Source: Bacteroidota bacterium
GTDB taxonomy: Bacteria; Bacteroidota; Bacteroidia; Chitinophagales; Chitinophagaceae
NCBI GenBank assembly: GCA_023429985.1
Contig: JAEZCV010000079.1
Location: 1 to 6,968 of the forward strand
Length of the DNA: 6,968 nucleotides
Direction: 5' to 3'
Positions within the stretch are counted from its first letter, which is position 1; each line of letters begins with the position of its first letter. Both the position numbers and the translations under genes were made by a program. Positions 1 to 4,657 of the stretch are shown here, piece after piece. The notes under the pieces were generated by a model. That model was not told where the DNA came from. It did not search any database and was given only the letters and a program-made list of their open reading frames with translations.

Positions 1-1336
1 TCACGTACAGGGACAGGACAGCACCGTAAATCTGGATTTTCTGAGGGTTGTTTGCCAGGCAGAGGATCTTCGGGTCCGCAGGGTTATTTATGTCGAGGGT
101 GAAGTCGTTTGCGGACAATACCCAATAAAGTTGCGGGGACGACAGCCGGGCCATCCCAATCTTGGCGCTGGCCACCTGGCCTTCCAACTGCTCCATTGCA
201 TCGTTTTGATAAGCGGATATAAAGGGGTTGATCAATACCTCTATTTCAGGTTCAGATTTTAGCACCGGAAATAACTCTTTGTAGTCTTCCTGCATTAGCT
301 CTATGGCATGTGGCAACGTGCAAAACTTCCCGTTTTGATATTTCTTCAAATACCAAATCACCGCCGTCAAAAAATTAATTGGCGATTCCACGAAAAAATC
401 ACCCTGCTTCTTGATCCATTCCCTATTAAGCCCTAACAAAATCGTTCTTGATGCCTCCGTCGCGTCGGTAATATCAAACATGGTCGAAGCATCGAGCGGA
501 TTGCATCTATGGCTGCGGGAAAGATCATCGAAATTGATCAGGCAAAAAGAAGGCTTGACTTTGTACGCCTCCTGATTTTTTAAAAGGGAATTATAGACTA
601 TGCGGCTCAGATCATCGTACTTAAAATCATAGACCAACATGGTGAATCCTTTGCGGATATGTTGCTTAATGACATGTTGAATAATGAACCACGATTTGCC
701 GGCACCTGGACTGCCGCAAACAAGCAACGACCTGAAAGGGTTAATAATATTGATCCAGCTTTTTCGGATTTTCCCTCTTAGATTATACCGCGCCGGAAGA
801 TTTATTGAAAATTCATTCTCCAACAGTCTTTCTTCCTGCGGAAAGGTCTCATTCAATTCATTAAATACATCCTTGTGAAAATGTAGTTGGATGTAGCGGG
901 AAAGTAAAGTGCCGCCACTCAGGATCAACAAAAAACCCAACCCTGTAGCCGCCATATAGATCCCCGCTACAACCTGAACTTCTTCTTCTATGCGCAGCAA
1001 ATAAAAACTAAGAAAATAAAACAGCAATCCTACAACGAGATATAAGATGATCGACTGCTTATTGATCTTTTCCGATTTTTTCCCTTTTGCCCCTAACAAG
1101 GAAACAATGAGCAAAGCCAATGCGATTAGTTTTGAATAAACCGGTTCTTCAAACAAGCCGGTTTTACTGATGTTCGTCAAAAAACGATCTCCGATTTCTG
1201 CCGTTAGTTCCCAATAAGCAAATGCTGCGTAGCAATAGAAATAAAAATGTAGTAATAGAATTACAATAGAAGAGAGCCTTGTGAAGTCCAGTATCTTCCT
1301 TAGCCCCATTTCATTCTCACCTGTACTTGCACTCAT
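1..1336 (-). CDS. mobC: MobC/TraG-family type IV coupling protein, N-terminal 445 residues (cut by window edge)
   Basis: This is the conjugal-transfer coupling ATPase (VirD4/TraG class) that links the relaxase-DNA complex to the inner-membrane mating pore. My translation from the ATG at 1336 is open for 445 codons to the left edge, so the C-terminus is outside the window. Residues 20-42 are a hydrophobic, aromatic-rich segment containing HFYFYCY, which matches the YWFCY domain at the start of Bacteroidetes MobC proteins. Further hydrophobic stretches at about 69-84, 95-115 and 122-145 suggest four membrane helices. The cytoplasmic ATPase begins near residue 200 with a Walker A motif GSPGAGKS at 208-215, followed by VYDFKYDD at 235-242. 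The family's Walker B motif (DELPT-like) is expected further on and is not reached. The start lies 17 bp after the relaxase stop in an A/T-rich spacer, so the two are probably co-transcribed. The visible part shows no damage. The family call is strong; the symbol follows Bacteroidetes usage. Confidence 0.9.
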   Translation of the reverse strand, partial: MSASTGENEMGLRKILDFTRLSSIVILLLHFYFYCYAAFAYWELTAEIGDRFLTNISKTGLFEEPVYSKLIALALLIVSLLGAKGKKSEKINKQSIILYLVVGLLFYFLSFYLLRIEEEVQVVAGIYMAATGLGFLLILSGGTLLSRYIQLHFHKDVFNELNETFPQEERLLENEFSINLPARYNLRGKIRKSWINIINPFRSLLVCGSPGAGKSWFIIQHVIKQHIRKGFTMLVYDFKYDDLSRIVYNSLLKNQEAYKVKPSFCLINFDDLSRSHRCNPLDASTMFDITDATEASRTILLGLNREWIKKQGDFFVESPINFLTAVIWYLKKYQNGKFCTLPHAIELMQEDYKELFPVLKSEPEIEVLINPFISAYQNDAMEQLEGQVASAKIGMARLSSPQLYWVLSANDFTLDINNPADPKILCLANNPQKIQIYGAVLSLYV

Positions 1337-1353
1337 ACAAAACGTTTTTTAAG

Positions 1354-2382
1354 TTATAACCTCGGTTTTCTTTTTCGTTTTTTTCTTTTCTTCTTTCTTA
1401 ATTCATAAGGAACATTGCCGCCTCCTTTTTCAGCCTGCATAAGATCTTCCAAGAGATCGTTAATACCAGCTCCTTTGTGTTCCTGGACAGGGTTCTCAAA
1501 GTCAGTTTCTATCGTCTTTTCTTTTTGAATTTTAATGTCAGCAGTCTTCTCCGAAAGGGTTATTTCTTCAGTGGCCGGAACTTGTGTTACTGTATTCTGC
1601 TTTGCTGATATTATTCGTTGTTGGATAGCGGCCGCCGAATAAGAGTCTCCCACATCGCTTCCTTTAAAAACAGATTTGGAACTATGGTCAACAAAAGTGA
1701 TCCCGTATATCAAGCCAGTATCATTTTGACGTAATACAGTATCCACTCCAATCTTGCGGAGTTCCCGAATAAATTCCTGTAATGAGGCTGCTTTTTCTAA
1801 GGCAATGTTTAGCTTATCTCGTAGTGGCAGACGTGCTGATTTTCTTTTTGTTTTATTATCCAAGAATCTTTTTCCCAACTCAGCAAGTGTTGGTTTGCTA
1901 TAAATGCTGCTTGCTTTTATCGGTACACCCACTTTATTACCTTCTGCATCCAATACCCGGTAGACAAGTCCACCGGTTCTGAAAATCCGTCCATCTTCAT
2001 GACCGCGATCGGCTAAGACATTGAACTGTTTTAATACTGCATTTAGCTCTGCCAGTGAGGTGTATTTGTACCGATCAATAACTGCATCTAAAACATTTAT
2101 AACTGCTCTTTTGGTTTCAGACTTGCCGTACTCGACTTTTTCCGGCGATACTGGTTCAATTCCACGACTGCCCCGGCTATTTCTTCCGGCAGCTTTCACA
2201 AGGCCGTATTTTTCTTCAATTTCTTTTCTGGCTTTTTCTGACTGGTTTTCGCCGATCTTATGCGTATGAATGCGTGTAGCATCGGGCCGTATGGTAGTCG
2301 TAAGGATATGTATATGCGGATGGCCTGCATCGTCGTGCTGATAAACCAAGTAGGGCTGATCGCCAAAGCCGATTTTTTCCAT
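1354..2382 (-). CDS. MobB-type relaxase/mobilization nuclease, N-terminally truncated
   Basis: Relaxases of this family nick the transfer origin through an N-terminal tyrosine and use a metal-binding histidine triad. The open frame gives 342 residues. Residues 1-60 carry the family's third motif, with His16, Asp17, His21, His23 and His25 in the pattern HDxxxHxHxH. The IEEKYGL segment that usually follows in these proteins is at 55-61. The C-terminus is a Lys/Arg-rich tail (about 331-342), also usual for Bacteroidetes members. The first Met (MEKIGFG) aligns with an internal position of normal relaxases, not with their start. The preceding in-frame codons NDY also look like relaxase, but beyond about 2391 the sequence becomes a crp gene in another frame. 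Roughly 80-100 N-terminal residues, including the catalytic tyrosine motif, are therefore missing (estimate from recalled family members). The protein may be made from this Met but is probably inactive as a nickase. mobC follows 17 bp downstream, which is the usual order. Confidence 0.85.
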   Translation of the reverse strand: MEKIGFGDQPYLVYQHDDAGHPHIHILTTTIRPDATRIHTHKIGENQSEKARKEIEEKYGLVKAAGRNSRGSRGIEPVSPEKVEYGKSETKRAVINVLDAVIDRYKYTSLAELNAVLKQFNVLADRGHEDGRIFRTGGLVYRVLDAEGNKVGVPIKASSIYSKPTLAELGKRFLDNKTKRKSARLPLRDKLNIALEKAASLQEFIRELRKIGVDTVLRQNDTGLIYGITFVDHSSKSVFKGSDVGDSYSAAAIQQRIISAKQNTVTQVPATEEITLSEKTADIKIQKEKTIETDFENPVQEHKGAGINDLLEDLMQAEKGGGNVPYELRKKKRKKRKRKPRL

Positions 2383-2656
2383 GTAGTCGTTTTTGCTGAT
2401 AGAAGGCCTCAGTATCCGTAACCCAATATCCGTCTATAGCAAACTGTACAATATTTTCTTTGCCCCCTTCAGTAATTTGAAAGGCTTTAACCAGGCCTTT
2501 CACGATAAAAAAATTCTGTCTCACAGGGTTGCCTTCCTGAATTATAAACTGATGTTTAAGAAAATTACGCACTGAAAAATATGAGAGTATCGTTTCAAAT
2601 TCATCCTCAGAAAGTGATACGATCTTTTCTATCTGTGAACGTAATACCTGGCTCAT
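2258..2656 (-). pseudogene. Crp/Fnr-family regulator, truncated after ~88 residues and fused out of frame to relaxase DNA
   Basis: Residues 1-88 (2656 down to about 2393) look like the N-terminal half of the cyclic-nucleotide-binding-like beta barrel of Bacteroidetes Crp/Fnr proteins. They show a leading helix with LSEDEFE, then HQFIIQEGNP (35-44), FIVKGLVKAF (50-59), and GGKENIVQFAIDGYWVTDTEAF (64-85). Such regulators are usually about 190 residues with a C-terminal DNA-binding helix-turn-helix. Here the remaining barrel and the whole helix-turn-helix are absent. From about residue 89 onward the frame reads through relaxase coding DNA in the wrong phase (Arg/Tyr-rich, no family resemblance) and stops at 2258. 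The chimeric 132-residue product should not bind DNA. The start ATG at 2656 is 8 bp downstream of a good TAACTTTG element, so the fragment may still be transcribed and could drive expression into the relaxase and mobC. The original ligand and target genes cannot be told. Confidence 0.75.
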
Positions 2657-2664
2657 AGTGAAAA

Positions 2665-2672
2665 CAAAGTTA
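2665..2672 (-). promoter_or_regulatory. Putative Bacteroidetes -7 element (TAACTTTG) for the crp fragment
   Basis: On the minus strand TAACTTTG matches the Bacteroidetes -7 consensus TAnnTTTG exactly. It ends 8 bp before the ATG at 2656, which would give a very short leader. A weak T-rich stretch (TTTTACC, 2698-2692) lies about where the -33 element should be, but there is no clear TTG. Transcription from here would run through the crp remnant into the relaxase and mobC. An 8-base match with two free positions is common in AT-rich DNA; its position upstream of a gene start is the main support. Confidence 0.4.
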
Positions 2673-2972
2673 GCAGGGAGGGATAGATATCTGGTAAAAC
2701 TGGTCGCTTTAGTATGGACATATAGTTAGTGGATTTAAGGTTAAACTGCAATCTTGTGAACAAATCAACTGTAAGTTCAATATGTTACTCTCAGTCCTTT
2801 CCTGCTGCGACTTCTTACGGGCAGCGGCTAACTATCCAGCAGTTTCTTTCTACCGCTTTAGTAGTCTAACCCGAAACACTAATTGCGATTCACTTTGTTT
2901 TGTTCGTTGAAACCTTTGGTCATTACGCTGAACGGCCCGGCGACAGTAATCACCAATTTTCCAAATGCTGGT

Positions 2973-3004
2973 ATATTTGGGTATTTCCGGGTAAATATTT
3001 GGGT
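2973..3004. repeat. Short direct repeats of ATATTTGGGT
   Basis: ATATTTGGGT occurs at 2973-2982 and again at 2995-3004. Between them is a related unit, GTATTTCCGGGT (2981-2992), giving three similar T-rich/GGGT units about 11 bp apart. They lie immediately before the winged-helix remnant and next to the stop that interrupts its frame. They may be an imperfect tandem duplication that contributed to the gene's decay, or simply AT-rich coincidence. Confidence 0.35.
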
Positions 3005-3006
3005 GC

Positions 3007-3102
3007 GAAATACTATTTAAGAAACACCTTGAAGCACTGGTCGATAACCAACATCTGCAGATGCATGGTGTAGGAAAAGGTACCTGGTATTCTGTCGGCT
3101 AA
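3007..3102 (+). pseudogene. Possible 3' remnant of a winged-helix protein (Fic or AlbA_2-like C-terminus)
   Basis: Reading from GAA at 3007 gives about 31 residues ending in TAA at 3100-3102: a helix-like KKHLEALVDNQHLQMHG followed by VGKGTWYSVG. The pattern of a helix, a short loop and a (K/R)GTxY(S/V) hairpin at the very end resembles the last winged-helix element of Bacteroidetes Fic-family and AlbA_2/ATP-binding proteins. The frame is closed by a TAA at 2992-2994 and there is no start codon in the rest, so if genuine it is a decayed 3' end. The family call rests on a short motif and is tentative. The sequence could also be non-coding. Confidence 0.3.
3008..3018. repeat. 11-bp direct repeat AAATACTATTT, copy 1
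   Basis: AAATACTATTT here is identical to the copy at 3108-3118, exactly 100 bp downstream. This copy lies inside the winged-helix remnant. The 11-mer is nearly self-complementary, so each copy is also a short inverted repeat. A role as a protein-binding or recombination site is conceivable but not shown. Confidence 0.4.
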
Positions 3103-3105
3103 TCT

Positions 3106-3120
3106 GCAAATACTATTTGC
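3106..3120. repeat. Palindrome GCAAATA-C-TATTTGC containing repeat copy 2
   Basis: Two perfect 7-bp arms flank a single central base. The core AAATACTATTT repeats the motif at 3008-3018. It sits 44 bp past the oxidase stop codon (minus direction) and just after the stop of the plus-strand remnant. A one-base loop and the lack of a T-run argue against a rho-independent terminator; the symmetry better suits a dimeric protein site. Function unknown. Confidence 0.4.
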
Positions 3121-3163
3121 TATATAGGATAATCTAATGGCACTTCCTAACCAGCAACCTCAT

Positions 3164-4432
3164 TTATCCACCAAACCTACCCGCATTTAAAAAACCAATC
3201 GGTAATGCAGTATCCCCTTTCACAGCCAGGTCCGCCATAACTTCCCCAATCACACTGGCGAATTTAAACCCATGACCACTGAAGCCTGCTGCAATGACCA
3301 CGTCTTTATCATAACCTTCCAGGTAGTCAAGTATAAAGTTGCCATCAGGAGTATTAGTGTACATACATGTTTTCATGTGAAGCGTTTCTGAATACCCGCC
3401 ATGAAAAAATTTCTTAAGTGCAGTTGTCAAAATTTTCTCATCATTATTATTCGGATTCCTGTCAATCGTACCAGGATCTGTAGTATCGCCCATTGGAGCA
3501 TGAATCGCCAGTTTTAGCCCGGGAGGGCCGCCTAATTTTTCCGCTGGCAAAATGGGGAAGCCATAATACAAGTAGTCTCCATCGCCAATAAGCCAACAGG
3601 GAAAATTGCCCCAAACAAAGCTGTCCCATTTTTCAGGCTTCATCCACGCCAGCACCTGGCGCGTTACCTGAAGTTTGGAAGCAAGACCACGTACCATCTT
3701 ACCAGCCCATGGCCCGGCTGTGATGACCAGTTTTTTCGCAGTATAGACCCCTTTGCCTGTTTTTACCCGTATCACTCCATTCTCTCTTTTCCATTCGATG
3801 ACTTTTTCGTTGGTGCGTATCACCGCCTCATGTTGCAAAGCCTGTTGTGTAAAAAGAAGAATGCTTCGCTCAGGTGTAACAAATCCGGCATCGGGCTCTT
3901 CTAAGCATCTATAGCCGCCAGGCATATTAAACTGGGGATATTTTTTCGAGATCTGTGCCTTTGAAAGCGAATTCACCTGGATGCTATATTTTTCAGAGGA
4001 AGTAAGAACCCCTTTTAAGAATTCATTAGAATCCGTACCGAAATAAAGAAGTCCGGTCTTAAAGTAAACCTGTACCCCGGTATCTGCTTCCAGGGTTTTC
4101 CAGTTTTGGTAGGCCCGTTCAAGGAGTGGTACATAGTCCGGATGCTCAGCATAGGCCTTTCGGATGAGACGGCTTTGGCCTGCATGCGAGCCCAGTTCAT
4201 GTGGAATATCGAATTGTTCAAGGCCTAAAACTTTAAACCCCTGCCTGGCAAGTTGGTAACAGGTAGCGGAACCCATACTTCCAACACCCAGTACAATTAC
4301 ATCGAAATTTATATTATCGTTGACGGATCTTTCGATTTTCGGTTTGACGCTTAAAGACAGTTCCGACAATGACGGTGTAGTCTCTATCATTGCCGTACCA
4401 GGCGTTTGCGCGATAATATCTATACCTTTCAT
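3164..4432 (-). CDS. solA: FAD-dependent amine oxidase, monomeric sarcosine oxidase / N-methyl-L-tryptophan oxidase family
   Basis: Enzymes of this family oxidise N-methyl amino acids (sarcosine, N-methyltryptophan or related secondary amines) with O2, releasing formaldehyde and H2O2. They act in the cytoplasm with covalently bound FAD. The 422-residue product has the Rossmann motif VLGVGSMGSA at 47-56 (Gly49, Gly51, Gly54) and the ribose-binding acid Glu72. The family segment GSHAGQSRLIRKAY is at 81-94, with basic residues Arg88 and Arg91. GLKLAIHAP at 305-313 has Lys307 at the position of the O2-activating lysine of sarcosine oxidase. KTCMYTNTPDGNF at 354-366 has Cys356 as the expected flavin-attachment cysteine, and AAGFSGHGFKF is at 381-391. 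Compared with E. coli SolA (about 372 residues) there is a ~42-residue N-terminal extension with no signal-peptide character. Met15 is an alternative start and neither has a clear Shine-Dalgarno. The gene looks intact and stands alone, divergent from the GAF regulator. The family is secure; the exact substrate, and so the symbol, is not. Confidence 0.87.
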   Translation of the reverse strand: MKGIDIIAQTPGTAMIETTPSLSELSLSVKPKIERSVNDNINFDVIVLGVGSMGSATCYQLARQGFKVLGLEQFDIPHELGSHAGQSRLIRKAYAEHPDYVPLLERAYQNWKTLEADTGVQVYFKTGLLYFGTDSNEFLKGVLTSSEKYSIQVNSLSKAQISKKYPQFNMPGGYRCLEEPDAGFVTPERSILLFTQQALQHEAVIRTNEKVIEWKRENGVIRVKTGKGVYTAKKLVITAGPWAGKMVRGLASKLQVTRQVLAWMKPEKWDSFVWGNFPCWLIGDGDYLYYGFPILPAEKLGGPPGLKLAIHAPMGDTTDPGTIDRNPNNNDEKILTTALKKFFHGGYSETLHMKTCMYTNTPDGNFILDYLEGYDKDVVIAAGFSGHGFKFASVIGEVMADLAVKGDTALPIGFLNAGRFGG

Positions 4433-4653
4433 ATCACTCTGACTTATTTATTTACACATAAAATAGTCTAAAAGGAACGGCCAAGAAATTTAGATAGTTT
4501 AAGTGCAATTTTATTCTTTCAAGGCAGCGATTAAAATTTTCTCTTTTACCCCCCTCAGCTTTGTCTTCTATTTTGCCCTAACTTTATAAGGTACGATTTC
4601 TCCGAATATTTAGCCACCCCTTTTATTTCCGTTTTAACTGAAACTATGCCTTC
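4433..4653. promoter_or_regulatory. Divergent intergenic region between the oxidase and the GAF regulator
   Basis: This 221-bp AT-rich gap must hold promoters for both flanking genes. For the plus strand, TAACTTTA at 4579-4586 is one base from the TAnnTTTG consensus, with TTTG at 4560-4563 upstream at somewhat short spacing. For the minus strand, TAAATTTC (4493-4486) is likewise one base off. Neither is convincing alone. No -24/-12 sigma-54 promoter (TGGCAC-N5-TTGCA) or strong operator palindrome was seen, so autoregulation through sigma-54 is not supported by the sequence. Confidence 0.35.
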
Positions 4654-4657
4654 ATGA
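4646..4657 (+). promoter_or_regulatory. Three-codon upstream ORF overlapping the regulator start codon
   Basis: ATG CCT TCA TGA begins 8 bp before the regulator's ATG, and its TGA overlaps that start as ATGA. Such overlaps allow termination-reinitiation coupling. No Shine-Dalgarno precedes either ATG, so it may be chance, or the first ATG may be a decoy. Confidence 0.2.

Larger units (their letters stand above)
2673..3163. other. Gene-poor interval between the mobile-element remnant and the oxidase gene
   Basis: This stretch of about 490 bp has no intact gene of convincing length. It contains a 42-codon plus-strand ORF (2782-2910) with no recognisable family, a likely winged-helix C-terminal remnant at 3007-3102, short repeated TATTTGGGT-type units at 2973-3004, and an 11-bp direct repeat, one copy of which sits in a small palindrome (3106-3120). 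No tRNA, IS inverted-repeat pair or rho-independent terminator with a U-run was seen. Its position between truncated conjugation genes and an intact metabolic gene fits an eroded element boundary. Confidence 0.5.

Noticed and set aside
684..878. 64-codon plus-strand ORF
   Set aside because: It lies antisense within the mobC coding sequence (including the Walker A region), whose reading is strongly supported.
1782..2269. Two plus-strand ORFs opposite the relaxase
   Set aside because: Both are antisense shadows of a gene with clear family motifs and show no domain features.
2782..2910. 42-codon plus-strand ORF in the gene-poor interval
   Set aside because: No recognisable family, Cys/Phe/Ser-rich composition, no Shine-Dalgarno or promoter; likely chance.
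3106..3120. Rho-independent terminator for the oxidase gene
   Set aside because: The palindrome has a one-base loop, AT-rich arms and no T-run on either side.
4015..4221. 68-codon minus-strand ORF inside the oxidase gene
   Set aside because: Alternative frame of the oxidase, which has conserved FAD and active-site motifs throughout.
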